Below, one piece after another: positions 32,806 to 45,439 of a stretch of DNA of 64,000 bases. The stretch is from the NCBI GenBank assembly GCA_034231615.1, contig CM067298.1, positions 57,502,883 through 57,566,882 of the forward strand. The letters run 5' to 3'. This stretch comes from Meghimatium bilineatum. Taxonomy: Eukaryota > Mollusca > Gastropoda > Stylommatophora > Philomycidae. The position numbers and the translations under genes are program-made. Under the pieces are notes generated by a model. It saw only the letters and a program-made list of their open reading frames with translations. It made no database searches and was not told where the DNA came from. Position 1 is the stretch's first letter; each line of letters starts with the position of its first letter.

Positions 32806-35565
32806 TAGTCTTCTTCTTCTTCTTTTCGTTCGCAGTTTGACATGTCTACACAGCAAGTCCTGTTTTCTTAATAAATGCTGCTGTATTTGAAAGCTCCTCA
32901 GTGCTCCCATACATCTTTCTGTGAATATCCATCTCTGTGGACCAGTGTTCTTCTCTTAGCTGGTTTAGTGTAGTGCATTCTTGAAGGATATTTTCAGTGG
33001 TCTGTGCTGCTGCACACAAGAGCACAGAGGTGATGGGACCAGTCTTAGTCTATTTAAGTGGCTGTTTAATCTGTTGTGTCCTGTTCTGAGGCGGAAGATA
33101 ATAACCTGATCTGCTTTGTCGAGATAGTGGTAATTGTCTTTTGATGGTCAACTTTCCTGATCGTTTTGATGAGGGTCCTGTTTTCTTGGTAGGTGATTTC
33201 TTTTTCTTTTTGTTCCTGTGTTGCTCCATTCTTTGCCAGTCTATCTGCCTCTTCATTTCCTGGTATGCCACAGTGGGATGGAATCCGCTGTAGTATTACC
33301 CTTATTTGGATGCTAACTTATCGCATGGTTTCCTTCAGGTCTGGCAGTTTATCGCTCTCAAGGGCTTTTAGGACAAACATAGCATGAATAAGAAATACCA
33401 CCTGTTGACATTGGCTTGTGCTTTTAATAATTCTGTAGCAATGTTTAAAGCATGTACTTCTGCAGAGTACTTGGAGCAGAATATTCCAGTTGGTGAACAT
33501 GTGGATTAATTTCCATTTTATTGATAATTTATGTACACACCAACATCTCCATTCTTCACTGCTCTCGTTGCGGATCCGTCGGTATATACTTGTATCCATA
33601 GGGAGCCGCTTATCGCAGTGGTTAGCTCACTGGCTTCGCATATGAGTGGTGCTGGGTTCATTCCCCAATTGAGGAGGAAATGTTTTTTCAGATCGCAACG
33701 GTTCACAGGTTGACCCAGCCTTAAATGGGTACCGGATTAATCTGGGAAGTAAAGACTGCGAAGTAGAGGAGATGGCTACCGCCCTCATTTGCAGAGCCTC
33801 TGAAATGAGAGATCGCTAACATCTCACACCCCTACGGCATTAATAAATTCTATGGGTTTCTTTACTTTTTTTATACTTATATTCATGCTTCTCTGGGGTA
33901 CATATCTTCAATCATGTTGCATACTATTGTTTTCTTTTAAAGATTATTCAGTTCTATCATAGTGTGGTAGTTGTTTATGGTGGTTCTGATAGTGAGATTT
34001 GGGTATCGCTCCCACGGAACTGGAAAAAGTATTGGTGATATCTCTCTTGTTATGTCTTGTAGTTCTTCCTTATATTTTCTGTTTAGTTTTTTTTATCGGT
34101 GTATAAAACTGCTCCTTTTCAGTCTTCCAATGGCTAGGTCACCGTATCTGGCCCTCATTGGATGTGCTGGCATACTCGTGTACTTTTCTGTATGAACTAT
34201 GGTCTTAGTGTCTCCCCTGTATGATAAGTGGTTGATGCCTGTATTTTTTTCCATTTCATTTATGGGAGAGGTCTTCATGGCACCTGTGAGAAGGCGAAGT
34301 GTTTGATTTTGTACCTTGTTCAAGGCTTGTAGATGGGAGTTGGCTGCTGAAGTTCATGCCGTTGATCCATATTCTTGTACTGGTCTAATTGCACCTGTAT
34401 ATACCTTCTTTAAGGTTGCCTCAGTGGTCTCTTCCCTCCCCCCCAGTTTGTTCCTGCCAATTTCTTCAGGAAGGCAAGTTTCTTTCTTGCCTTTGCTTCT
34501 ACTTTCTCAATCTGAGCCTCCATGTCAGTCTTTTATCTAGTGTAGTGCCCAAGTACACCGGCTCGTTTTCTATTTGGATATGTACATTTCCAAGTTTTAT
34601 CTCTCATGCTTTGTCCTTATTTGAGAGTGTGAAGAGTGTTGTTGAGGACTTCTCAGCATCGATCTTTACCATCGATTTTTCTGCCCATGCTGCTATGGAG
34701 TCTTCTGCCTTTTATATTTTTTTGTTTGCGATCTTTAGATGTTCTTCTACACACCATTCCACCAAGTCATCATCATACATTGCAGTTCTTACACCTTGTG
34801 GCAATTCACAAATTTTATCGTTTATGAAGACAAGAAACAGAGTTGGAGACAGTACTGGGCCTTGAGGAACTAAATGTTTTATGAGAACTTTTTTGCTATT
34901 GTATTCTTCCATGGTGACTCTTGCTTTCCTATTTTGTAGGAAGGAACGGATCCACTTGTTCATGTTGCTCACAATTCCGTTTTTTGTAATTTTATTATCA
35001 GTCCATCTTTTTATACCTTGTCTAAAACTTTTTGAAGATCTATCCATAAGGTGAAAACTTTTTTCTTTTCTTGAAATGCATCTTCTATGATCTGGGACAG
35101 GAATGTTATTTGGTCATCTGTGCTGTTACACTCTCTAAACCCAGCTTGTTCTGGCACCAATAGCTTCTCTGATTCTAGGTACCATTTTAGTCTTCTGTTG
35201 ACCATCCATTCCATTGTCTTGCAGACACAACTCGTTAGACTTATTGGTCTGTAACTGTCGGGCTTCTGTTTGTCCTTGCCCTTTTTTTATAATATGACAA
35301 TAAACGCTTCTCACCACAGCTGTGGTACATTGTCTGTTTCCCAGTTATAGTTATATATCTGTAATAATGTGTACAATACTGCCTGTCCTAGGTTCCTAAG
35401 CATTTCATTGGTGACACCGTCTGGTGCTCGTGATTTTCTATCCCTTGATTTCCCTATAGATTTCCCTAGCGATATGTTCTGTTGGGAAGGATGTATAGTA
35501 AGAAGGACTGTGTCATCTGCATCGTATTTTTGGAATCTTGCACCCTTCATTTTCTTCTTTCTTTC
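32806..35565 (-). mobile_element. LINE-N-like copy, minus strand, RT to RNase H
   Basis: Read right to left: SRAPDGVTNEMLRNLG (~35440), EKLLVPEQAGFRECNSTDDQ (~35170), WIDLQKVLDKV with the first RT aspartate (~35030), LVPQGPVLSPTLFLVFIND (~34850), and a catalytic box TAMYDDDLVEW (~34775). Then VYLGTTLDKRLTW, VQNQTLRLLTGAMKTSPI (~34280), RNase H VYTDGSATRAVKNG (~33560), YSAEVHALNIA (~33455), and the knuckle TTENILQECTTLNQLREEHW (~32970). The element ends GCGAACGAAAAGAAGAAGAA at 32808-32830. Stops are numerous, so it is older than the plus-strand copy. A 245-bp SINE interrupts the RNase H. All plus-strand frames here are shadows. Confidence 0.85.
33600..33845 (+). mobile_element. tRNA-derived SINE nested in LINE-N-like copy
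   Basis: GGGAGCCGCTTATCGCAGTG GTTAGC at 33600-33625 carries a pol III A box (TATCGCAGTGG, one mismatch). GGGTTCATTCCCC at 33654-33666 is a near-consensus B box at normal tRNA spacing. The body runs to CCCCTACGGCATTAATAAA near 33845. It splits the LINE RNase H reading just upstream of WIQVYTDGSA. I could not define a clear TSD. Confidence 0.65.
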
Positions 35566-35570
35566 CTCTT

Positions 35571-35885
35571 CTATCCTTTACGGGTGTCGAGAGAGATACC
35601 GTGTTCTTGTTCTCCCTTTTTGGCAGCTTCAGATAATGTTATTTGGAGTTCGTGTAATATCTCTTTGATGTTTTCGATCCAGCGTACTCTAGGTCTACCC
35701 CTGGCTCTTCTTTCTGCTTCTCCTCTCTTCATATATGCTTTATAAACTAATGAATCACACGTCATTCTTTGCAGATGATCAAACCATTGTATCTGTTGGT
35801 TTTGTATGTATTGTAGAAAACCAACAGATACAATGGTTCGGTGATCTGGAAAGAATGCCTTGCGATTCATTAGTTTGTCGAGCAT
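35571..35885 (-). mobile_element. LINE-R C-terminal fragment with terminal fold-back
   Basis: The minus frame (104 codons) reads QNQQIQWFDHLQRMTCDSLV, GEAERRARGRPRVRWIENIK and LHELQITLSEAAKKGEQEHG, the classic W-F-H-L.RM / GRPR.RW / SEAA.. C-terminus. The same ending (RPRVRWIDPIKETLHEHQIT) is inserted at 54321-54490. The right end is an inverted duplication: ACCATTGTATCTGTTGGTTT at 35783-35802 is answered by AAACCAACAGATACAATGGT at 35818-35837, followed by GGAAAGAATGCCTTGCGATT in plus orientation. Confidence 0.85.
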
Positions 35886-38272
35886 CGTTCTAGTATGTGT
35901 TGCATAGTTCTAGTATGTGGATCAATAGTCAATAGTCTTGAACTCTAGTATTGAACTCTAGTATGTGGAGTATCGTTCTTGTATGTGTTGCATAGTTCTA
36001 GTATGTGGATCAATATTCAATAGTATTGAACTCTAGTATTGAACTCTAGTATGTGGAGTATCGTTCTTGTATGTGTTGCATAGTTCTAGTATGTGGAGCA
36101 TCGTTCTAGCTTGTGTTGCCTCGTTATAACATGTGTTGCATCGTTCTAGTATGTGTTGCATCGTTCTAGTATGTGTTGCGTAGTTCTAGTATGTGTTGCA
36201 TCGTTCTAGTATGTGGAGCATCATTCTAGTATGTGTTGCATCGTTCTAGTATGTGTTGCATCGTTCTAGTATGTGTTGCATCGTTCTAGTATGTGTTGCC
36301 TCGTTCTAGTATGTGTTGCATCGTTCTAGTATGTGTTGCATCGTTCTAGTATGTGTTGCGTAGTTCTATCATATGTTGCCTCATTCTAGTATGTGTTGCC
36401 TCGTTCTAGTATGTGTTGCCTCGTTCTAGTATGGGTTGCATCGTTCTAGTATGTGTTGCGTAGTTCTATCATATGTTGCCTCATTCTAGTATGTGGAGCA
36501 TCGTTCTAGTATGTGTTGCCTCGTTCTAGCATGTGTTGCATCGTTCTAGTATGGGTTGCATCGTTCCAGTATGTGTTGCATCGTTCTAGTATGTGTTGCA
36601 TCGTTCTAGTGTGTGTTACATTGTTCTAGCATGTGTTAGGTCGTTCTAGTATGTGGAGCATCGTTCTAGTATGTGTTGCCTCGTTTTAGTATGTGTTGCA
36701 TAGTTCTAGTATGTGTTGCCTCGTTCTAGTATGTGTTGCCTCGTTCTAGCATGTGTTAGGTCGTTCTAGTATGTGGAGCATCGTTCTAGCATGTGTTGCA
36801 TAGTTCTAGTATGTGTTGCCTCGTTCTAGTATGTGTTGCCTCGTTTTAGTATGTGTTACATTGTTCTAGCATGTGTTGCATCGTTCTAGTATGTGGAGCA
36901 TCGTTCTAGTATGTGTTGCATCGTTCTAGTATGTGTTGCCTCGTTTTAGTATGTGTTGCCTCGTTCTAGTATGTGTTGCATCGTTCTAGTATGGGTTGCA
37001 TCGTTCCAGTATGTGTTGCATCGTTCAAGTATGTGGAGCATCATTCTAGTATGTGTTGCATCGTTCTAGTATGTGTTGCATCGTTCTAGTATGTGTTGCA
37101 TCGTTCAAGTATGTGGAGCATCATTCTAGTATGTGTTGCATCGTTCAAGTATGTGGAGCATCATTCTAGTATGTGTTGCATCATTCTAGTATGTGTTGCC
37201 TCGTTCTAGTATGTGTTGCATCATTCTAGTATGTGTTGCCTCGTTCTAGTATGTGTTGCATCATTCTAGTATGTGTTGCATCGTTCTAGTATGTGTTGCA
37301 TCGTTCTAGTATGTGGAGCATCATTCTAGTATGTGTTGCATCGTTCTAGTATGTGTTGCATCGTTCTAGTATGTGTTGCATCGTTCTAGTATGTGGAGCA
37401 TCATTCTAGTATGTGTTGCATCGTTCTAGTATGTGGAGCATCATTCTAGTATGTGTTGCATCGTTCTAGTATGTGTTGCATCGTTCTAGTATGTGGAGCA
37501 TCATTCTAGTATGTGTTGCATCGTTCTAGTATGTGTTGCATCGTTCTAGTATGTGTTGCATCGTTCTAGTATGGGTTGCATCGTTCTAGTATGTGTTGCA
37601 TCGTTCTAGTGTGTGTTACATTGTTCTAGCATGTGTTAGGTCGTTCTAGTATGTGGAGCATCGTTCTAGTATGTGTTGCCTCGTTTTAGTATGTGTTGCA
37701 TAGTTCTAGTATGTGTTGCCTCGTTCTAGTATGTGTTGCCTCGTTCTAGTATGTGTTGCCTCGTTCTAGTATGTGTTGCCTCGTTCTAGCATGTGTTAGG
37801 TCGTTCTAGTATGTGTTACATCGTTTTAGTATGTGTTGCATAGTTCTAGTATGTGTTGCCTCGTTCTAGTATGTGTTGCCTCGTTTTAGTATGTGTTACA
37901 TTGTTCTAGCATGTGTTGCATCGTTTTAGTATGTGTTACATTGTTCTAGCATGTGTTGCATCGTTTTAGTATGTGTTACATTGTTCTAGCATGTGTTGCA
38001 TAGTTCTAGTATGTGTTGCCTCGTTCTAGTATGTGTTGCCTCGTTTTAGTATGTGTTGCATAGTTCTAGTATGTGTTGCCTCGTTCTAGCATGTGTTAGG
38101 TCGTTCTAGCATGTGTTGCATCGTTCAAGTATGTGTTGCATCGTTCAAGTATGTGTTGCATCGTTCTAGTATGTGTTGCATCGTTCTAGTATGTGGAGCA
38201 TAGTTCTAGTATATGGAGCATAGTTCTAGCTTGTGGAGCCTCGTTCTGGCATGTGGAGCATCGTTCTAGTAT
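35886..38272. repeat. 20-bp satellite, ~2.4 kb, about 119 copies
   Basis: The unit ATGTGTTGCATCGTTCTAGT is in exact 20-bp register for almost the whole array. Recurrent variants are GGAGCA for GTTGCA, TCATTCTAG, TAGTTCTAG, TCGTTTTAG and GTTAGG. The left edge holds a ~110-bp longer-period duplication (CAATAGTATTGAACTCTAGT region, 35925-36065). There is no long open frame. Confidence 0.98.
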
Positions 38273-40040
38273 CCTTATTTTTAATGATTGGAAAAAAATA
38301 AAAATCTATATACGCTCACCGATGGATGAGGATCCAGTTTGTTGATGCACACCAGTCTGTCGATCCAGCACAGTGTATGAGCAGAGTAAGAACTTTCAAA
38401 ATAGCGTGAGTACCGTTACCAAGCACGTAGATAGAAAGGAGGGGTTTAGGATGCGTGAGCACGACTACCTCTTCCCCTCAATCCAACCCTTTCCTTCCCA
38501 ACCATTAAAAAAAGTAAATGACATCAGAACATGTCATAAATGACTTTTATTATTAGTGGATTTAGACGAAAGACTGGTAACCACCCAGCCCCTGTGACGA
38601 CGTTTTAAAAAGTCACCAAATATGGAAAATGAAAAATAGAAGGGATTGCGAAATAAAATCAACGAACGACCCTATTTGTGAACAACTCCCAGCCCCCGAC
38701 TGAAGAAGTATCCAGGACCATGTCGTGCTATGATGCAGAGAGGTTGCCGCATCAGATGACACTAATCAAAATACATTGTCGGAAGCGATATTTTGAAGAA
38801 AAACTATTTTGGCGAGTTGAGGGGAGGAACGGAATTAAGACACATCATACTGAGAAAATCTGCTGCAGGGTCCTGGAAGTATCTACTGCTCTGCCTCTTT
38901 CACTCATTCGACAGTTCACGATATGCTCAGGTAGATAATATCACAAAATTGTCGACAAGTTATGTGATAATTTCATGGTTATTCTCACTTATCTCACACT
39001 TTCACGGTTTTCATTGGAAGCAGCATTATAAATGTGTTTTATTTCCATCTTTATTTCTCAACCGCTAACGGTTTCATTTACAACTATTTAATTTCGTTTC
39101 TCGTTTACCATATTTCAGGTAAGTAAAATTATATCCTTGAGAAAACGACAATAGATGGGCTGATGAAACGATAAGAACATGAGAAAGTGTAACTCGAATA
39201 GCAAGAAAAACTGGAGGCAGGATAATTGATCGTAGTCGCTGTGGAGATGTCGCACAAACATAATCTGCAAGAATAAAGAAGTCACGGTATTTCGAAATCT
39301 CTCGTACCTTGGATATTTTTAATGTTCTTTATATATGTCGGTCATAGCGAATTGGAAGCTAAAGATCTGTTTAGCCATTTTTGTGTGTGCGAGCGCGTAT
39401 GAGAGACTGTGCTATTTAAATATGTGTGTCACAGTGTCATTCCAAAAACTTAAAATTGTGCTTTCTATGTAACATTGTTTCAGGACGAGAAGATATTATT
39501 CAGAGTATACGATATCTGTGCAATGTGATTGTCATTGAGTGGGAGTAAGATTTTACTATCCTCGCATATTTGAGAGGGGGTGGAATAATAGAGAATAGAC
39601 ATTGCTGATTCTCTTACGTAAGTAGGACAAGTAAATTGAAAAGTGTGATTTTATTTTTCGAAATAAATATGTCTGCAACTGTTCCACTTTATTTTGTTTC
39701 TTTAATATTCAAGCTTGAAAATTTGATCTTTTAAATGACATGGTGATTGTATTTATTTGGTCTTTTTGGGGAGTGGGGGGGGGGGTCATTGGTTACATGA
39801 TGAGAAGACATAATCAAGGAAGGGCTGTCTATTAATTATGTAAAAAATTAGTGGGTAATTTTGACCCCCGTCTCCAGACCTTGTCAAAGACTGTCAAGAA
39901 TTCAGGGACACCCCACCCCTCCTCAACTTAATTATGTTACAAAATGTTATCCCCTTCCCTAAAAATAATTTTCTGAATAAAAAAGACTCCCAAAAAGTGC
40001 ATGACTTAGTTCATTGTTTTTAGAAATGTTTTTCCAATTC
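38273..40040. other. No recognised gene
   Basis: About 1.8 kb. The overlapping plus frames 38678-38938 (86 codons) and 38793-39068 (91 codons) lack a recognisable family. A G-run at 39771-39786 and C-rich patches near 39920 are the only oddities. Confidence 0.4.
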
Positions 40041-40205
40041 TAATAATTTCATATATAACAAGATATTGTTTATCTAATAATTTCATATATAACAAGATAT
40101 TGTTTATCTAATAATTTCATATATAACAAGATATTGTTTATCTAATAATTTCATATATAACAAAATATTGTTTATCTAATAATTTCATATATAACAAGAT
40201 ATTGT
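40041..40205. repeat. 34-bp tandem repeat, 5 copies
   Basis: TAATAATTTCATATATAACA plus AGATATTGTTTATC starts at 40041, 40075, 40109, 40143 and 40177, with one substitution (AAAATATTG) in copy 4. Confidence 0.95.
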
Positions 40206-40980
40206 GGTCGTCAATTTTAGATGAACTTAACCTACCCCCTCCCCACTTGGGGCAACAAACAATTTAATTTTTGCTGGCAATTGTTGAGGGGATGGGGGGG
40301 GGGTGGGGTTATTGAATCGTTGAATTAAATATCATGTTCTGATTTCATAATTAATAAGAGAAAGAGATTGAAGACCTTAACCCATCACACCCACTCCTTA
40401 TCGACTGGTTTAGAGACTAAACACACGACCGTCAGTTTTGTCATGAACGATAAATCTACCTATTTGTTTGTTTACTAGTTTATTATTGAATATTTATCAC
40501 TCGTCTATGTATCCATTAATATATTGATTTTTGTCACATAATAAAAATTGATTGCGTATTCTATTCAGGATGTAGCAATCATGACACATATTTCTTTCTG
40601 AAATGGCTTTTCGTGACATTATTTTAAGTATTTTGCCATTGGTTTTTGAACGATGCAGATGCATAACTTCGTGCAGCAAGATTTAAACATCCGAACCATG
40701 CCGTAAAAATCCAGGATGTCACAGATACGTCAGAATATTTGTATAGAAATTGAGAATCGCTAAGTTCTCGTGATGCCAAACATTATGTTATTTGGGTAAA
40801 TCAATTCGCTTCCATATATATACACCATATATATACAGGTGCTGTGCACTGCCGTCAAAGTCACACAGATCCTCACTAAACAGTCACAGTTTATGTGACG
40901 GACATCCGATATCACTATATTATTGTTGAATAACATCACATAGGTTCCTTGTGAAAGTACAACCATTATGTCGCATTATA
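40206..40980. other. No recognised gene
   Basis: Contains a GGGGATGGGGGGGGGGTGGG run at about 40290. Minus frames 40497-40679 and 40760-40966 have no motifs. Confidence 0.4.

Positions 40981-40981
<1 letters not shown>

Positions 40982-41060
<79 letters not shown>
40982..41060. repeat. (AT)n microsatellite, ~78 bp, plus AATATATGTAATGTAAT repeats
   Basis: Uninterrupted AT alternation followed by two copies of a GTAATATAATATAT word to about 41100. Confidence 0.95.
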
Positions 41061-41062
<2 letters not shown>

Positions 41063-41100
41063 GTAATATAATATATGTAATGTAATATAATATATGTAAT

Positions 41101-42120
41101 GTTTTGTGCCTATTAACTATGTATACGCTGAATAGCAGTTACACTTCCTAACAGTTACCCTAAAACTTCAGAGTTATTGCGCAAGAGTTGACTCAAGGAA
41201 TGAAATACACCCAGTTTACGGATAACAAAAGTGCTGTGTCATTAAAACAAAGGAGTAGGTGGAGGCAGCAGCGAGACCGCAGGTTTGATGAAGTGCAAGC
41301 GACCTCACGTGTTTAAATATCGCTTTTCTAATGTGTTCGGTTAGTGTGTTATTTATTCTTCTTCTTTGTGTGCCGGACTAGCAGGCGTAGGCGATTACGT
41401 ATCTTAGTAACTTTCTGCCCCCTGTGATTAGGATCGATTTCGTTTATTCACATAACAGCCTTCTTCAGATAAAAAATCGTGCGGACTGTTAACACACAGC
41501 GTCCCTTATTTAGGTCGATCCGACCGTCTCGTGCATTTTATTGACTGGTGACAAAAAGTATACACAAAACAAGGAAGTCTTTAAAATGTGTCAACAATTA
41601 GGGGAAAAGAGGGAAGGGAGTAAGTAGTCTAAAAAGGATTGACAGTTCGTTATAAAGCGAAGAGAAGTTGACAAAAGTTGACATCAACAATACTGTTTTT
41701 ATACACCAATAAAATTGAATTTTAAACATTTCTTATAAAAATCTGAAAATAAATCGTATTTTATTCTTACTTTTTCTGCTATCATTTGTTTGTGGTGATC
41801 ATTTTTGGGAATATAATTAAACCATGGAGGGGGCTCGTCCCTGAATTTTTGATAGTTATGGACATGCGGGAACGGGTAAAAAAACTGGCAAATATATTAT
41901 CAACGTAATTTATGGACAACCTCAAAGTGATCAGTGGAATGTTAGATCAGTCAAGATGAGTGGCACTGTTTGTCACCACTCGACAAGACCTATATCAGGA
42001 GAAGGATGCGCCCCAGTATATCGTGATATGTTGAAAAATGACCTCTCTCTCTCTCTCTTTCTCTCTATCTATCTTTATGTTGTTTCTCTATGCTGAAATG
42101 CATACTTGTCCACAAGAATC
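41101..42120. other. No recognised gene
   Basis: About 1 kb, only a (CT)n/(CTAT)n run at 42042-42075. Confidence 0.4.
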
Positions 42121-42129
42121 ACATTTGTT

Positions 42130-42840
42130 AGTTGTGAAACGAAAGAAATGTTGCATGATTTGAACATGTAAGCTGACAATATTCCTTGTCAAAAACAATT
42201 CTGTATGAAACGGTCGAAGATGTGAACATTAAACTGACATGATTCCTTGTCACAAACAATTCTGTATGAAACGGTCGAAGATGTGAACATGTAAACTGAC
42301 ATGATTCCTTGTCACAAACAATTCTGTATGAAACGGTCGAAGATGTGAACATGTAAACTGACATGATTCCTTGTCACAAACAGTTCTGTATGAAACGGTC
42401 GAAGATGTGAACATGTAACCTGACATGATTCCTTGTCACAAACAATTCTGTATGAAACGGTCGAAGATGTGAACATGTAAACTGACATGATTCCTTGTCA
42501 CAAACAGTTCTGTATGAAACGGTCGAAGATGTGAACATGTAACCTGACATGATTCCTTGTCACAAACAATTCTGTATGAAACGGTCGAAGATGTGAACAT
42601 GTAAACTGACATGATTCCTTGTCACAATCAGTTCTGTATGAAACGGTCGAAGATGTGAACTTGTAACCTGACATGATTCCTTGTCACAAACAATTCTGTA
42701 TGAAACAGTCGAAGATGTGAACATGTAACCTGACATGATTCCTTGTCACAAACAATTCTGTATGAAACGGTCGAAGATGTGAACATGTAACCTGACATGA
42801 TTCCTTGTCAAAAACAATTCTGTATGAAACGGTCGAAGGT
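42130..42840. repeat. 62-bp tandem repeat, about 11 copies
   Basis: The unit contains CTGACATGATTCCTTGTCAC, AAACAATTCTGTATGAAACG and GTCGAAGATGTGAACATGTA. Variation is confined to a few sites (AACAGTTCTG, AACCTGACA). Minus frames 42128-42364 and 42684-42991 (HLRPFHTELFVTRNHV repeats) are by-products. Confidence 0.95.
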
Positions 42841-44540
42841 TGAACACGAAGACAAAGGAAATCATGAGCAATACCCCAACAGTCCATATTTTCCCGTCAT
42901 TCGTACTGCTGAATACATAAATCGCTAGAGGCCTATGAGTTGATGAATTCAATATAGTAACCTTACCCCCTTGACAAGTTCTCGATTTCATGGAGGTTTC
43001 TTCATCGCAATCTTTACCATTGTGACTGTTTCACTCTTTATCTTCGCGGCGTATGCTCAACGACTGATGCCGGCTTTCCTGACACATTTGTCAAATAGTT
43101 ACTCCATTAGTTTAAGCTCATCCACATTATTTTTTTTAATTCATGAGATATGTAGTATTCCTCTATTAAACCTCATTTCTGTAATTAATAGAGTAATGCT
43201 GCCCTTTTTTGTTGATTAGGGACCAGCACCACAGCACTTGGGATATTCCCATAATTGCTCAGCCAACAGATCCATCAGTGAACTAATGATGTATAAGCTC
43301 AGTGTAACAGTCATTTGTTGATTGTCCGCTCTTCTGATCTTTCTAGAGCTGGGACACTTTCTTCCATCTTCCTTGCTTACTCCCATTTCTATCATTCTCT
43401 GATCATTGCCTCTTTTGCCTCCTTTGCCTATAGTATCAACACGTTATGGGTGCATTGCAAAAAAATGGATCAAATAATAATAAACTGTGTATTTAATAGA
43501 CGATTCAGATGTTAGGGATCGTATTACCTACATCACACAGCAGAAGCTCAAAGTAACGTGAAAAAATGTCATGCTGAAGTTTGATGTGTCGAGCCGGAAT
43601 ACGCATATATGTATGTCAACGATACTGTAAATTACAATGGAACTAATTCAAATCTAGGAAATACTGCCTGCTAACCGACAGAAGTTTGAGAACAAACTTA
43701 GAAAAAAATTGAATTTGTTAAATGTTAGGATTATATCTATATTATAAAGAGCTGTACAATTATCTTTCTTATTTCACTTTACAATGATCTATTGCATAGG
43801 CAATATGCAATTCACCACATTATTGAATGTTTTTTTTATTTGCTCGGTGAATTCTAATTTTGTTCTCTGAGAATTCACCGTATTGAAGTCATGCAGTTAT
43901 GTGAACTGTGTAGTCTTCTAGTTTTTCTTATTCTTTATTTCGCTTGGAATATGCTTATGTACCTTATGGACCCCACTTCTGCTATGCTTCGCGTGTGAGC
44001 CTTTTTTCCATAAAACTCTCAGTGGCGCTCATTGGACTTCCTCCATGCGTGCACGGTAACGTTATCTCTGTCATGATTTGTAAGTATAGATTAAATTGGG
44101 CAGACTGGCAAGATGCTTGTAGAACAATTCTGTAACCATCTGTGCAATATTGATCACCAGTCTGCGACTTTGTGCTGACTTCTTCAATAGCACAAATCAT
44201 CTAGATGTCCGGATCGTCCAGGAGACTGCCGTTAAATAGTGATTCTCGGATGACCAGACTTGGTATGCGCTTGAGAACCTGTATATTACACTCAATTTGA
44301 TACACTGCTACCGTACGGACTTAATACCCATCATTCTTACGTAAAAATATGTTCTGTTGTGTTATGCCAATTTTCAATTCGTTTTGTTTCGTTCCTATCC
44401 CTCTATTTTTTACATTATCAATTATGAATCGTCCTTTTCTGGTAATTCTTGGCACAAAACTCTTGTAGTTTGCCATTGCTTTCAGGAAAAACATCCGATT
44501 ATATAAGACCATATGGGAACACATACATTCTAGCTGAGAA
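42841..44540. other. Mostly unassigned; R1 copy at 43221-43262 and possible LINE linker at 43320-43445
   Basis: CAGCACTTGGGATATTCCCA at 43232-43251 is a diverged copy of repeat R1. The minus-strand reading of 43330-43445 (MIEMGV-like followed by an acidic/basic stretch) resembles the linker at 57840-57900 but is weak. Other frames (42971-43219, 43315-43515, 43944-44200) show no family. Confidence 0.4.
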
Positions 44541-44544
44541 TACC

Positions 44545-44850
44545 ATGTACAGCAAGAAAGACCAACCAGACGTGTTTAGAAAAATCAACGTTCAAGAAGG
44601 CTGGATTTTAAGCACCGTATTAAGAAGGAATTTAGGTTTTTTCGCCATGTTCCACGATGGAATGGAAAGAATGTTGTTGGAGGGGGGCGATAGAAGGCCG
44701 TAGAGGTAGCGGCTGACCAAGACGTCATTCAGGAACGCATGCACATGTCGTTTGAGGAAGCGAGACAACTTGCCAGAGACCGTGGGGATTTCATGAGATT
44801 CATAAGGAAGACTACGTTGTGGAAAGAATACGTCACATGACACTTGTGGA
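44545..44850 (+). mobile_element. LINE-K-like C-terminal fragment
   Basis: With frame changes the plus strand gives KKHRIKKEFRFFRHVPRWNG-like (44600-44670), a GRRGSG-type basic region, and then RMHMSFEEARQLARDRGDF at 44737-44793, ending TTLWKEYVT at 44812-44838. This matches the ending of the 13140-13985 copy (CMHMSLANASLLARNRDVF ... FWKEYVT). Confidence 0.7.
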
Positions 44851-45439
44851 TTTCAGTCATGTGCTCCAATTTAGTTTTGTGATGATATTGTCAAAAATAC
44901 CTTCCTTTACTCGCCGTGTGCTATTCTATGTTCTTGATAGGGGATTGATACCAGCTTCGATTTGTGTTTTCTTGTGTGTTTCTATTGATTAGCACAACGT
45001 TATCTTGTATTTTTATCTTGTATTTCCAATTTCACCTGCAGAACTTCAGTTCTTCTGCATGTGTGACCTATTGAAACCACTCACGCGACATAACATTAGT
45101 ATATCTGATGAGTTACCACATTGCATGTGATATTAATTTAACATATACAAGGTGATATCACATTATCGTACCGCAGGTGATACAACTTTAACATATAATC
45201 GGTGTTATCACATTATCACATCCCCAGTACTACAATGTTCGCTAAATTTATCTGTTGCCACAGGCATAACGTGTATAATACCAGTAGTAACGAATGTATG
45301 TCCTATTCATACCTTCTGTTAGAACGTGATTCACAACAGTTGTCATCAGAAATACAGAACAAGAAGAATAAATTAACATTGTCTTTTGTCTTTCCCCAGG
45401 TGAATGGATGATGGCTAAATGTATTCCCACTTGCTGTTA
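44851..45439. other. No recognised gene
   Basis: A weak two-copy motif (GTGATATCACATTATCGTAC and GTGTTATCACATTATCACAT) lies at 45150-45225. Nothing else is supportable. Confidence 0.4.

Noticed and set aside
35886..38272. Telomere-like repeat
   Set aside because: The 20-bp unit does not resemble TTAGGG-type telomere repeats and sits internally.
38678..39068. Overlapping 86- and 91-codon plus frames
   Set aside because: Two different frames over the same bases, no motif, no splice or promoter evidence that I can support.
39770..40310. G-run and C-run pairs suggesting another hAT or hairpin element
   Set aside because: No terminal inverted repeats or TSD could be defined.
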